A program made the translations under genes and the position numbers. Positions 45,819 to 54,045 of a DNA stretch of 64,000 nucleotides are shown here, one piece after another (position 1 is the first letter of the stretch; each line of letters opens with the position of its first letter). Under the pieces are notes generated by a model. It was not told the origin of the DNA. It worked only from the letters and a program-made list of their open reading frames with translations, and did no database searches. This stretch comes from Candidatus Nanopelagicales bacterium (GTDB lineage Bacteria > Actinomycetota > Actinomycetes > S36-B12). Location of the stretch: assembly GCA_018402075.1 (NCBI GenBank), contig JAGYJP010000002.1, positions 496,001-560,000 of the forward strand. Direction: 5' to 3'.

Positions 45819-46306
45819 CAGCTCTCGACGCCCACAAGGAATATGAATCGAAACTTCCCAATTTGAACTTCGTCACCACCGCGTAGCTGCTGATCTTCTA
45901 CGCGAACCCGGTTTACATAAGTGCCGTTGAGGCTGCCCACATCTCGGACACTCCAACCCGTTGCACCATGACGAAACTCGGCATGGTGGCGACTGACCGT
46001 GACATCGTCAAGAAATACCTCGGCTTCGGGTGCTCTACCCACAACAACGATGTCGGTGAGAGGGGAAAGAGAATACTCAGTTCCTTCACCTGGACCCCTA
46101 TGCACAACAAGCATTGCAGCGCCACTAGGGAGGTCCCGGTAAATGCCGCTACTCATGTTTACGGGCCCCGTGCCAGAGTTAGTAATGATGGACGTGATTG
46201 CACCCGTGTGCTCCATCCCCATGCCCATTGCGTCTATGGGTGCTCCACACGATGAACAGAATCTGTCGCCCATGGAAACATCGTTTCCGCAAACATCACA
46301 CTTCAC
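45818..46306 (-). CDS. FHA domain protein, GarA/OdhI-like, with N-terminal zinc ribbon
   Basis: A 162-residue protein. Residues 3-20 form a zinc ribbon (Cys3, Cys6, Cys17, Cys20). The FHA domain occupies about 75-160, with VVVGRAPEAEVFLDD, VSRHHAEFR and SLNGTYVN as phosphothreonine-binding elements. GarA/OdhI inhibits 2-oxoglutarate dehydrogenase and is switched by Ser/Thr-kinase phosphorylation of an N-terminal ETTS motif. That motif is absent here; the only N-terminal Thr sites are in EHTGAITSIITNSG. Cluster position equals mycobacterial garA. Confidence 0.88.
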   Translation of the reverse strand: MKCDVCGNDVSMGDRFCSSCGAPIDAMGMGMEHTGAITSIITNSGTGPVNMSSGIYRDLPSGAAMLVVHRGPGEGTEYSLSPLTDIVVVGRAPEAEVFLDDVTVSRHHAEFRHGATGWSVRDVGSLNGTYVNRVRVEDQQLRGGDEVQIGKFRFIFLVGVES

Positions 46307-46316
46307 CGGATACTCC

Positions 46317-46700
46317 TCAAGCCTGCTCGGTAAGTGCTAAATACTCGCCGGCACTGAGGAGACCGTCTATTTGAGTTGGACTAGATAGTTCAACTTCAAC
46401 CATCCAACCTTCGTTATAGGGATCGGAATTTACAACCTCGGGATTCGAATCTAGGCTTGAATTAACTGCGACAACCTCTCCATCAACTGGCGCATAAATG
46501 TCACTGACACTCTTAGTAGATTCTACTTCACCACATGTTGATCCTGCTGAGATGTTATCGCCAATAGCAGGTAAGGAAACATAGACAATGTCACCTAAGG
46601 ATTCTTGGGCATAGTGGGTAATCCCAAAACGGATATTTCCCGATTCGGTCATACGCACCCACTCGTGCTCAGCGGTGTACGACAATTCATCTGGCGTCAT
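46317..46700 (-). CDS. gcvH: Glycine cleavage system H protein
   Basis: A 127-residue lipoyl carrier protein of the glycine cleavage system. The lipoyl-lysine loop is EVESTKSVSDIYAP with Lys63, and the fold starts LSYTAEHEWVRM. It receives the aminomethyl group from GcvP, whose gene lies about 2.7 kb downstream on the same strand. It is ten bases upstream of the FHA gene. Confidence 0.95.
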   Translation of the reverse strand: MTPDELSYTAEHEWVRMTESGNIRFGITHYAQESLGDIVYVSLPAIGDNISAGSTCGEVESTKSVSDIYAPVDGEVVAVNSSLDSNPEVVNSDPYNEGWMVEVELSSPTQIDGLLSAGEYLALTEQA

Positions 46701-46709
46701 GCCAATAGC

Positions 46710-47294
46710 CTATCGAGGCACCTGGGTCTGATTCAGCAGTGTTCGAGCAATAATGAAATACCTAATTCCGGCCCACCAGTACATAAAGGTTCCCCACAGG
46801 GCGAATGCCCATGCACTTGCTTCAGCGACACTCCCCAGCGGATACGGAATTCCACTAAGCAAGAAGAGCGGAAATCCCCATAACAGGGCAAACGTGGCAC
46901 CCTTACCCACATATGTCACGGGTAGGGCGGCCTTACCCAATCGCCGAATCCTGGGAATTAGCAGCAGCAACATCACATCACGAGCCGCAATAGCAGCCAC
47001 CAACCACCAAGGGATAAATCCCCGCAAAGCCAGACCAATCAGAGTTGCAGCAATATACAGTCGATCGGCCAATGGGTCTAATAACTCCCCCACTCTGCTC
47101 CTTTGATTGAGAAGTCGAGCCAAGAAGCCGTCTACCCAGTCAGATGCGCCCGCTACAACAAGTACGAAAAAAGCGGGGATATCTTGTTCTTGGACTAAAA
47201 GGAGCCATAAAAAAAGTGGTATCCCTAGAAGCCGAAGTAAACTAACGGCATTAGGAACAGTCCAAATTCGCATCGAAGTAACTTCAGGATTCAT
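46710..47294 (-). CDS. CDP-alcohol phosphatidyltransferase
   Basis: A 194-residue integral membrane enzyme that transfers a phosphatidyl group to an alcohol. The catalytic DX2DGX2AR...GX3DX3D motif is visible as SDWVDGFLARLLNQRSRVGELLDPLADR. Several membrane helices follow. Mycobacterial PgsA2, in the same gene neighbourhood, is the closest context match; products could be phosphatidylglycerol phosphate or cardiolipin. Translation starts at ATG 47294, which overlaps the upstream gene, or at ATG 47273 (MRIWTVPNAVSLLR), the family-like N-terminus. Confidence 0.9.
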   Translation of the reverse strand: MNPEVTSMRIWTVPNAVSLLRLLGIPLFLWLLLVQEQDIPAFFVLVVAGASDWVDGFLARLLNQRSRVGELLDPLADRLYIAATLIGLALRGFIPWWLVAAIAARDVMLLLLIPRIRRLGKAALPVTYVGKGATFALLWGFPLFLLSGIPYPLGSVAEASAWAFALWGTFMYWWAGIRYFIIARTLLNQTQVPR

Positions 47295-47970
47295 TTTCTC
47301 GATTCCCTACCTGCGTTTGAATGTTGGCTGCACTCTTGCGCTTGGTCAAGAGGAAAATAAATAGCGCAACTAGAACGAATACTGCTGACGCAATTCCGCT
47401 TATCCAGAAAATGAGCGGAGCTTTGGGGTACACAAGCACCCCGTTGATTGAGATTTCGGGGTTGCTCATCTCACGATTGGTCACGCTCGTGAGGACACTT
47501 TGCTCCCGATCGAGACCCATTGGCACCAGGATGCGTTCTCCGTCCAGAAACATTTCTGTTGAATCGAAATCATCTACTCGGATGAAAAGATCACCGGTAC
47601 TCACTTGTTGGACAACCACGCTCTCCGCTACCTCCACAACACACACCGATTTGCCTAATAACAGATTATTGACAATCGATGAATCCGTGACTACGGAGTT
47701 CAGGCGAGATGTTGGCATGGCCGAGATCGACAAGTATGGTTCACGCTCCCCCAACAGAAACTCACCTTCGATCGGACCGAAATCCAAAGATTGCACCTCG
47801 ATCAAAAAACTAGGACAACTGGCCAAATCCTGACTATCGATGGAGAACCCTCTGGCTTGCACCTCGGTCCCAGTCCCTAGCAACACCACGATACTGACGG
47901 CGACTGCCGCAAAAATAAGGCCTAATGCCAAGAGGAGAACCGTGAGAACACGTAAAAGTAAGCGTCCCAT
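47284..47970 (-). CDS. Uncharacterised two-helix membrane protein
   Basis: A 228-residue protein with an N-terminal hydrophobic helix (RVLTVLLLALGLIFAAVAVSIVVLL), an extracytoplasmic-looking domain of about 145 residues, and a C-terminal helix (FWISGIASAVFVLVALFIFLL) followed by a basic tail. Two cysteines (about residues 52 and 109) could form a disulfide if the middle domain is outside the membrane. I do not recognise a family. It leads the operon garA-gcvH-pgsA2-like. AGGAGAGAGGTG precedes the ATG. Confidence 0.7.
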   Translation of the reverse strand: MGRLLLRVLTVLLLALGLIFAAVAVSIVVLLGTGTEVQARGFSIDSQDLASCPSFLIEVQSLDFGPIEGEFLLGEREPYLSISAMPTSRLNSVVTDSSIVNNLLLGKSVCVVEVAESVVVQQVSTGDLFIRVDDFDSTEMFLDGERILVPMGLDREQSVLTSVTNREMSNPEISINGVLVYPKAPLIFWISGIASAVFVLVALFIFLLTKRKSAANIQTQVGNRENES

Positions 47971-47992
47971 GAATTGTCACCTCTCTCCTGCG

Positions 47993-47998
47993 TAGGCT
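47993..47998 (+). promoter_or_regulatory. Leaderless promoter of serB
   Basis: TAGGCT, then TAGGCC, then the ATG at 48005. Confidence 0.5.
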
Positions 47999-48004
47999 TA
48001 GGCC

Positions 48005-49213
48005 ATGCCCGAGCGCACTCTCTTAGTGACTGTAAGTGGTGTTGACAGGCCAGGAGTCACACGAGCCATTTTTACATCATTGGCGAAATTTCCGGTGCAT
48101 GTGAGTGATATGGAACAACTCGTGGTTCGCGGTCGACTCATTTTGGCAATCCTGATTAGCGTCAACATTGATGTATCCGACTCCGAGATTTCAGATACCC
48201 TCCACGAGGCACGAACGGCCGTCCGCATGGTCGCGAGCGAACTCGATTTGGAAGTATCCACCGTTCCAGGTGCCAATGAATCGGTCGGGCAGAGGGAATC
48301 TCCATTCCAGGTGATAGCCATGGCTGATCCACTGAGCGCAGGAGCCGTAAGTCGTATCAGCTCAGAGATTGCCCATCTGGGTGGAAATATCGATCGAATT
48401 CATCGAATCGCTGCATACCCTGTAACTGCAATTCGTTTCGTCGGATCGGGAGCTAACCCTGACCTCATGCGCCGAGCGCTCGCTTCAGTCTCGTCTGAAT
48501 GCAATGTTGATATCTCCGTACAGGATGTGAGCTTAGAATCGCGCGGACAATACCTGGTAGTAATGGATGTAGATTCCACCCTCATTCAAAATGAAGTAGT
48601 GGATCTTCTTGCCGAGAAAGCTGGAGTGGGTCCACGTGTTGCAGAGATCACCCAGCAGGCAATGAGTGGTGAACTTGATTTCACTCGAGCACTCGTCGAA
48701 CGGGTTAAATTACTCGCGGGATTGCCTGAATCAGCGATAGCCGAAGTCCGAGAAGAAATTCGACTCACCCCCGGCGCACGCACCCTGTGCCGAACCTTAA
48801 ATCGTCTCGGATATCGAATAGTGCTTGTATCTGGTGGCTTTTCCAATGTTATTGCGCCCTTGGCTGCCGAACTCGGTGTGAGTGAAGTCCACGCCAACAA
48901 TCTAGAGATAGTTGACGGTGTTTTGAGTGGCTCGCTAGTGGGCGAAATCGTTGATCGTAAGGGAAAGCGTGTCGCTCTTGAGGATATTGCGAGACGCCAT
49001 GCGATTCCGCGGAGGCGCATCATCGCAATTGGCGACGGCGCGAACGACATTGACATGTTAGAAGCAGCTGGACTTGGAGTTGCATTCAACGCGAAAAAGG
49101 CACTTCAAGATCGCGCAGACACATCTGTGAATCTTCCCTACCTGGATTCAATTCTTTATCTTTTAGGAATCACACGTGAAGAAATAGATGCAGCCGATGC
49201 CCGTGAGCAGTAA
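48005..49213 (+). CDS. serB: Phosphoserine phosphatase with tandem ACT domains
   Basis: A 402-residue HAD phosphatase that makes L-serine from O-phosphoserine, the last step of the phosphorylated serine pathway. Two ACT domains (about 1-85 and 97-175) precede the catalytic domain. Motif I is VVMDVDSTLIQ, motif II LVSGGF, Lys in DRKGKRVAL, and motif IV IGDGANDIDMLEAAGLGVAFNAK. ACT domains normally bind serine for feedback control. The gene is convergent with fabI across a short repeat array. Confidence 0.94.
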   Translation: MPERTLLVTVSGVDRPGVTRAIFTSLAKFPVHVSDMEQLVVRGRLILAILISVNIDVSDSEISDTLHEARTAVRMVASELDLEVSTVPGANESVGQRESPFQVIAMADPLSAGAVSRISSEIAHLGGNIDRIHRIAAYPVTAIRFVGSGANPDLMRRALASVSSECNVDISVQDVSLESRGQYLVVMDVDSTLIQNEVVDLLAEKAGVGPRVAEITQQAMSGELDFTRALVERVKLLAGLPESAIAEVREEIRLTPGARTLCRTLNRLGYRIVLVSGGFSNVIAPLAAELGVSEVHANNLEIVDGVLSGSLVGEIVDRKGKRVALEDIARRHAIPRRRIIAIGDGANDIDMLEAAGLGVAFNAKKALQDRADTSVNLPYLDSILYLLGITREEIDAADAREQ

Positions 49214-49225
49214 CTTGAAAAATTG

Positions 49226-49290
49226 CCTTGAGAGTGCACATAAATTACGCACCTTGAGAGTGCACATAAATTACGCACCTTGAGAGTGCA
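49226..49290. repeat. 26-bp tandem repeat, two and a half copies
   Basis: A 26-base unit beginning CCTTGAGAGTGCAC occurs at 49226-49251, 49252-49277 and, truncated to 13 bases, 49278-49290. The copies are identical. The last copy and a half span the fabI stop codon and its final codons, so the array is a tandem duplication of the fabI 3' end into the serB-fabI gap. Confidence 0.9.
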
Positions 49291-50038
49291 TTCCACCATC
49301 CACGTGAATTATTTCGCCCGTTGTTGCAGGTAACCAGTCAGACATGAGTGTGATACAGGCTTGAGCGGTGGGAATGGGATTAGTGACATCCCAGCCTAAG
49401 GGGGCACGTTCTGCCCAAATATTTTCGAATTCTTCGAACCCGGGAATACTTTTTGCCGCCATAGTTCGAATTGGTCCAGCGGCCACTAGGTTGACGCGAA
49501 TTCCCTTGGGTCCGAAGTCACGCGCCAAATAACGAGATGCGCTTTCCAGTCCGGCTTTGGCCACACCCATCCAATCATAGGTTGGCCATGCAACCGTGGC
49601 ATCAAAATCGAGACCCACAATGGAGCCGCCCGATTCCATCAATGGAGCCGCTGCGACAGACAAAGCAGCAAAAGAATATGTAGAAACATGCAATGCGGTA
49701 GCGACATCTGCCCAAGGTGTGTTTAAAAAATTACCACCAAGTGCAGATTCCGGCGCAAAACCAATGCTGTGCAACACACCATCTAGCGAGGCTGAGTGCT
49801 CCTTGATCCGGATGCTGAGCGAATCAAGATCGCTTTGGCTTGTGACGTCAAGTTCTACGACTGGACATTCCTGCGGCAATCGAGACGCACTTCTACGAGT
49901 GAGTGACATGGTGCGCCCAAATGACGTGAGAATCACCTTTGCACCTTGTTCTTGTGCCAATTTGGCTACATGGAAAGCAATCGATTGATCTGTGAGCACT
50001 CCGGTAATCAAGATGGTCTTACCCTGCAACAAATTCAT
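49271..50038 (-). CDS. fabI: Enoyl-[acyl-carrier-protein] reductase (InhA type)
   Basis: A 255-residue NADH-dependent SDR that reduces trans-2-enoyl-ACP in FAS-II. It starts LLQGKTILITGVLTDQSIAFHVAKLAQEQGAKV, with the FabI/InhA GVLTDxSIA cofactor loop rather than the SDR GxxxGIG, and has YDWMGVAKA (catalytic Tyr-X6-Lys) and GPIRTMAAKSI. It ends GGMHSQGA, the segment reduplicated downstream. The ATG at 50038 is preceded by a leaderless promoter. fabG lies just upstream. Confidence 0.94.
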   Translation of the reverse strand: MNLLQGKTILITGVLTDQSIAFHVAKLAQEQGAKVILTSFGRTMSLTRRSASRLPQECPVVELDVTSQSDLDSLSIRIKEHSASLDGVLHSIGFAPESALGGNFLNTPWADVATALHVSTYSFAALSVAAAPLMESGGSIVGLDFDATVAWPTYDWMGVAKAGLESASRYLARDFGPKGIRVNLVAAGPIRTMAAKSIPGFEEFENIWAERAPLGWDVTNPIPTAQACITLMSDWLPATTGEIIHVDGGMHSQGA

Positions 50039-50044
50039 GGGTTA

Positions 50045-50050
50045 ACTCTA
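50045..50050 (-). promoter_or_regulatory. Leaderless promoter of fabI
   Basis: TAGAGT on the minus strand, then TAACCC, then the ATG at 50038, within the 27-base gap after fabG. Confidence 0.5.
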
Positions 50051-50065
50051 GTTCCTATCCACTGA

Positions 50066-50785
50066 TTAATGTCCCATTCCCAGTCCACCGTCAATAGGCA
50101 CTACAGCTCCTGAAATATACGAAGCGTGACTGGACGCCAAGAAGACCACGAGTTGCGCAACTTCCTCTACACCGCCATACCGGCCCGCGGGGATTGATTT
50201 CAGGATTTGCTGACGGGTGTCTTCAGAAAGATCTGATGTCATGGAGGTTTCGATGAAGCCAGGGGCAACGACGTTGATAGTGATGCCCCGCGAACCTATT
50301 TCTCGTGTTAACGATCGAGCTGCCCCGATCAATCCTGCTTTTGATGCAGAGTAATTAACCTGACCTGCACTACCCAACATACCAACAACCGACGACATGA
50401 AAATTATTCGACCGAACCGTTTTTTAATCATCCCGCGAACCACCCTTCGGGCCAACAGGATTGATCCCACAAGGTTTGTCTGGATAACGCTCTCGATATC
50501 GTCGTCTGACAAACGCATAAGCAGCGAGTCCTGAGTAACTCCTGCGTTTGCAATGAGAACATCAACTGACCCAAATTTTGCCTCTATCTCATCAAGGCCA
50601 GATTCAATTGACTGGGCGTCACTTACGTCTATGGAAACGTACTTGATATTCGATGGTAAGTGCTCGGGATTCGACCTTGAGCCGATAATAACCTGAAAAC
50701 CTACTTCGGAAAGTGCAATAGCGGTAGCCAAACCAATACCTCGAGAACCCCCGGTAACTAGTGCAATCATGGGTTCATCTTTCAT
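50066..50785 (-). CDS. fabG: 3-oxoacyl-ACP reductase
   Basis: A 239-residue SDR that reduces 3-oxoacyl-ACP with NADPH in FAS-II. Motifs are VTGGSRGIGLATA, NAGV, SSVVGMLG, YSASKAG (Tyr-X3-Lys) and the late VAPGFIETSM. The start is either ATG 50785 or ATG 50770 (MIALVTGGSRG); the first is used. It ends 27 bases before fabI, so the two reductases form one functional unit. Its start is close to the end of the dodecin gene. Confidence 0.92.
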   Translation of the reverse strand: MKDEPMIALVTGGSRGIGLATAIALSEVGFQVIIGSRSNPEHLPSNIKYVSIDVSDAQSIESGLDEIEAKFGSVDVLIANAGVTQDSLLMRLSDDDIESVIQTNLVGSILLARRVVRGMIKKRFGRIIFMSSVVGMLGSAGQVNYSASKAGLIGAARSLTREIGSRGITINVVAPGFIETSMTSDLSEDTRQQILKSIPAGRYGGVEEVAQLVVFLASSHASYISGAVVPIDGGLGMGH

Positions 50786-50790
50786 GAGAC

Positions 50791-51006
50791 TCAATTTTTA
50801 TCTTCAAGTCTGTACCCCACCCTGACAGTTACCTGAAAGTGATCCACTTCGTTGTCACGGACATAGCCTCGAACCTGATCCACCTCAAACCAATCCACTC
50901 GATTGTGTAGGTCGCCTGCTCGCTTCACCGCATTACGAATCGCTTGGTCTACGGACTCCTCCGAAGTGCCAACAATCTGTGACATGCCATAGGCCCTGTC
51001 AGTCAT
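50791..51006 (-). CDS. Dodecin
   Basis: A 71-residue small beta-alpha-beta protein that assembles into a dodecamer and stores flavins. Family features are EIVGTS-like QIVGTSEESVDQAIRNAVKRAGDL and the flavin-binding Trp in DWFEVDQVRGYV, then HFQVTVRVGYRLED. The ATG at 51006 follows GAGGTGGGG. The last base overlaps no neighbour but fabG starts six bases later. It precedes the FAS-II genes, as in other actinobacteria. Confidence 0.92.
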   Translation of the reverse strand: MTDRAYGMSQIVGTSEESVDQAIRNAVKRAGDLHNRVDWFEVDQVRGYVRDNEVDHFQVTVRVGYRLEDKN

Positions 51007-51082
51007 GAACCCCACCTCAATCTCACTTGATCTCCTTATCCTGCCTCAAAGGCTTTGTCGGGCAAGAATTCCGCTTCGGCCG

Positions 51083-51088
51083 TAGGCT
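51083..51088 (+). promoter_or_regulatory. Leaderless promoter of the DUF3099 gene
   Basis: TAGGCT, then ATCGTC, then the ATG at 51095. Confidence 0.5.
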
Positions 51089-51094
51089 ATCGTC

Positions 51095-51454
51095 ATGGCT
51101 CCCGAGGTTTACACCATCACTCAAGCGAATCGATCATTGAGTAATGAGCAGTCGGGACGAACCAAGAAATATCTCATATCAATGGCTATCCGAACCGCCT
51201 GTGTTTTGGCCGCCATAGTTGTTCCGGGGTGGCCAAAGTGGCTTTTCATCGCGGGCGCCGTGGTTCTCCCGTACCTAGCGGTCGTGATGGCCAATGCGGG
51301 CCACGAGAACGATCACCCTGGATCCATGGGAGTTACTCCCGTCACACTGCCTTCCCAAGCTCAGGCGCAAGCCGAATCGCGCATGTACAACCCCCAAGCT
51401 AATCAACAAAACTTGGTCAGCACACGCGAAATTACATCCACTATTCGTGACTAG
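51095..51454 (+). CDS. DUF3099 family membrane protein
   Basis: A 119-residue protein with the DUF3099 core: ITQANRSLSNEQSGRTKKYLISMAIRTACVLAAIVVPGWPKWLFIAGAVVLPYLAVVMANAGHE, i.e. two membrane helices after a short cytoplasmic start. The C-terminal 45 residues are polar and Gln-rich. Function is unknown. The gene is commonly paired with a SURF1-like gene in actinobacteria; SURF1 follows nine bases downstream. Confidence 0.88.
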   Translation: MAPEVYTITQANRSLSNEQSGRTKKYLISMAIRTACVLAAIVVPGWPKWLFIAGAVVLPYLAVVMANAGHENDHPGSMGVTPVTLPSQAQAQAESRMYNPQANQQNLVSTREITSTIRD

Positions 51455-51457
51455 AGT
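51452..51457 (+). promoter_or_regulatory. Leaderless promoter of the SURF1 gene
   Basis: TAGAGT, whose TAG is also the DUF3099 stop codon, then TAAGAC, then the ATG at 51464. Confidence 0.45.
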
Positions 51458-51463
51458 TAAGAC

Positions 51464-52186
51464 ATGCTTGCACTGTTGAGAACATCTCGCTGGGTGAGTT
51501 TTACTGCGTTGGTTCTGGTTGCCATTATTGGATTTGGCTTTCTCAGTCGGTGGCAATTTGAGCGGGCAGAACAGCATAGACAGGAACGTCTCACCATTGA
51601 ACAGGCGCAAGTGATTCCTCAGACTCAATCTGAAGTCACAGACAATCTGGAATTCAGTCGTGTCACGGTTTCTGGGGTGTATCTCGATCAAGACATTCTT
51701 GTACGTCAACGCCCACTGGACGGTGGAAATGGTTATTGGGTATTGACTTCCCTACAGCCGGAAGGAAATGTCGAAAAGTTATGGATATTGCGGGGTTGGC
51801 TAAGCGCCTCAACTCAAGCCCAAGAGGTACCACCAATCCCTAATCCACCGTCAGGCACAGTGGTGATAGAGGGCGCCATTCGATTTTTTGAAGAGCCTCG
51901 AGCAAATGTTTCTGGCCTGCCTAATGGCGTTGTCTCGCGAATGTCAGCAGAAGAACTACGTTTCGCAGGTGAAGCACAGGGCAAAGTTGTGCAATTGATC
52001 CGCTCAAACCCCAAGGAGCAACTGATACCGGTTCCATTGCCCGAAATTGATGAGGGCCAAAATATTTCCTATGCCGTGCAATGGATCCTTTTTGCATTTG
52101 TTGCCATCGTAGGGTGGTTTATCTTCCTGCGGAGAGAAGCAAAAGAGGACAATTCTGATCAAAGTCAAATGCTATCGGCAAACTGA
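51464..52186 (+). CDS. SURF1 family cytochrome oxidase assembly protein
   Basis: A 240-residue membrane protein with the SURF1 arrangement: an N-terminal helix (SFTALVLVAIIGFGFLSRWQFERAEQ), an extracytoplasmic domain with VTVSGVYLDQDILVRQRPLDGGNGYWVLTSLQ and ILRGWLS, and a C-terminal helix (AVQWILFAFVAIVGWFIFLRR). SURF1 proteins help insert heme a into cytochrome aa3 oxidase. The 3' end overlaps the convergent ABC exporter gene by 22 bases. Confidence 0.9.
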   Translation: MLALLRTSRWVSFTALVLVAIIGFGFLSRWQFERAEQHRQERLTIEQAQVIPQTQSEVTDNLEFSRVTVSGVYLDQDILVRQRPLDGGNGYWVLTSLQPEGNVEKLWILRGWLSASTQAQEVPPIPNPPSGTVVIEGAIRFFEEPRANVSGLPNGVVSRMSAEELRFAGEAQGKVVQLIRSNPKEQLIPVPLPEIDEGQNISYAVQWILFAFVAIVGWFIFLRREAKEDNSDQSQMLSAN

Positions 52187-54033
52187 GTTCGATAAAGTTC
52201 CGAGTAGACTGTTCCAGCTCTCAGCAGCTCTTCATGCGATCCTCTCTCCACAATCTCGCCGTCGACTACGACCAAAATCTGGTGAGCGTTCCGGATTGTA
52301 GAAAGCCTATGTGCAATAACGATTGAGGTTCTCCCCGCAAGTGCGTTATCTAGCGCTCGATGAACCAATCGTTCACTCTCTGAATCGAGATGCGCGGTCG
52401 CTTCGTCAAGGATCACAATTCGGGGCGACTTCAGGAGAAGCCGAGCCAATGCAATTCGCTGTTTCTCTCCGCCAGAAAGTCGGTATCCACGATCACCCAC
52501 AACGGTGTCAAGCCCAGACGGCAAGGACTCGACCATTGACCAAATTTGTGCATCCATGCATGCCTGTTTGATTTCATGCTTAGAAGCGTCCGGGCGTGCG
52601 TACGTAAGATTAGAACGAATCGTGTCGTGAAAAAGGTGAGAGTCTTGGGTGACCACACCCATGCACTCCCGAAGATCTTGAGCCGTAACCCGAGATATAT
52701 CCACGTTGCCGATTCTTACTTCACCGGACGTGGGATCATATAAGCGCGCAAGTAATGCTGTGATTGTAGTTTTTCCTGCTCCTGACGGCCCCACCAAAGC
52801 CGTGAGGGATCCCTCGGGAGATGTGAAACTTATGTTTTTGAGGATTTCATCTTCCTGCCGGTCGAATTCGCCAGTCAATACCGAACTAAGTGAATCCAGA
52901 CTGACTTGGTTGGCGTTTGGATACCGAAAGGATACGTTGTCGAATGACACATCTAAGGGCCCAATTGGAATGTGCTCTGGATTCTTTGAATCCTTGACCA
53001 TCGGTTCCAGATCGAGAATCTCAAAAACTCGATCAAAAGAAACTAATGCTGTCATTACATCTACACGCACATTCGATAATGCTGTGAGTGGGCCATAAAG
53101 CTGCGCTAGAAGCCCGACGAGTGCGAGGAGCGTTCCTAAAGAAATTGCTCCCTGAATTACCAAATTTCCACCGAGTCCATAGGTGATTGCGGTCGCCAAT
53201 GCCGCTACCAGAGTTAATGCGGTGAAGAACCATCTATTTGCCATAGCGATTCGTACGCCAACATCCCGCACAACCGCAGCTTTGTTACCGAAGGATTCAG
53301 ATTCCTCGTGGGGTCTACCAAAAAGCTTGACAAGAAGCGCGCCCGCAACATTGAATCTCTCAGTCATTTGGCTACTCATTTCGGCGTTGACCGACATGGA
53401 CTCCCGAGTCATGGTTTGCAACCGCCTTCCCATATATCGAGCTGGGAGGAGAAAAAGTGGGACGAGGACCAGCGAAACCAAGGTTATTTGCCACGATAGA
53501 AAAAACATTGTGATGAGCACAATGGTTAGCGAGATGAAGTTACCGATGACGCCACCGAGGGTTGACGTAAAGGCCTGCTGGGCTCCTATGACATCGCTAT
53601 TAAGTCTCGATATCAATTTGCCTGTTTGTGCACGTGTAAAAAAAGCTAAACTCTGAGACTGAACATGGTCGTAAACCTGAGTGCGCAGATCGAAGATCAA
53701 ACCTTCACCAATGCGTGATGAAAAATAGCGGCTCACCAAGCCCAGTGCCGAATCTCCTATGGCGAGCAAGGCGATAAAAATTGCTGTCCAGGTGACAACT
53801 GACGCATTACCCGGGGTAATTCCTTGGTCGACTATTCGGCGAAATAGCAGTGGCTGAGCGACACTCATCACGGATGAAACCACGAGCGTAAGCAGGAAGA
53901 AGGCGATGATGAGTTTATAAGGGCGCGCATAAGTTAGGATTCGCTTGACCAAGGCCCTGGATATTTTTTTGTCCTTCACCGAGCCATCTCTTGTCAAGGA
54001 ACGATACATCTGCCACGCGTTCTCCATGGACAT
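52165..54033 (-). CDS. ABC exporter, fused permease and ATPase
   Basis: A 622-residue half-transporter that should dimerise. Six membrane segments lie in about residues 35-330. The ATPase domain has Walker A GPSGAGKTT, Q-loop GVVTQDSHLFHDTIRSNLTYA, signature LSGGEKQRIALARLLL and Walker B IVILDEATAHLD. The N-terminal leader ENAWQMYRSLTRDGSVKDKKISRALVKRIL is typical of an actinobacterial subgroup. The substrate (lipid or drug) is unknown. ATG 54033 or 54027 may be used. It probably belongs to an operon with the crotonase gene 12 bases upstream. Confidence 0.9.
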   Translation of the reverse strand: MSMENAWQMYRSLTRDGSVKDKKISRALVKRILTYARPYKLIIAFFLLTLVVSSVMSVAQPLLFRRIVDQGITPGNASVVTWTAIFIALLAIGDSALGLVSRYFSSRIGEGLIFDLRTQVYDHVQSQSLAFFTRAQTGKLISRLNSDVIGAQQAFTSTLGGVIGNFISLTIVLITMFFLSWQITLVSLVLVPLFLLPARYMGRRLQTMTRESMSVNAEMSSQMTERFNVAGALLVKLFGRPHEESESFGNKAAVVRDVGVRIAMANRWFFTALTLVAALATAITYGLGGNLVIQGAISLGTLLALVGLLAQLYGPLTALSNVRVDVMTALVSFDRVFEILDLEPMVKDSKNPEHIPIGPLDVSFDNVSFRYPNANQVSLDSLSSVLTGEFDRQEDEILKNISFTSPEGSLTALVGPSGAGKTTITALLARLYDPTSGEVRIGNVDISRVTAQDLRECMGVVTQDSHLFHDTIRSNLTYARPDASKHEIKQACMDAQIWSMVESLPSGLDTVVGDRGYRLSGGEKQRIALARLLLKSPRIVILDEATAHLDSESERLVHRALDNALAGRTSIVIAHRLSTIRNAHQILVVVDGEIVERGSHEELLRAGTVYSELYRTQFADSI

Positions 54034-54045
54034 CAGAGATTCACG

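Noticed and set aside
48586..49089. 167-codon minus-strand frame opposite serB
   Set aside because: Antisense to the HAD motifs; Ser/Arg/Thr-rich shadow sequence.
49226..49290. Integration (att) site or IS target duplication
   Set aside because: The repeat is a plain tandem copy of the fabI end; no integrase, transposase or terminal inverted repeat is present.
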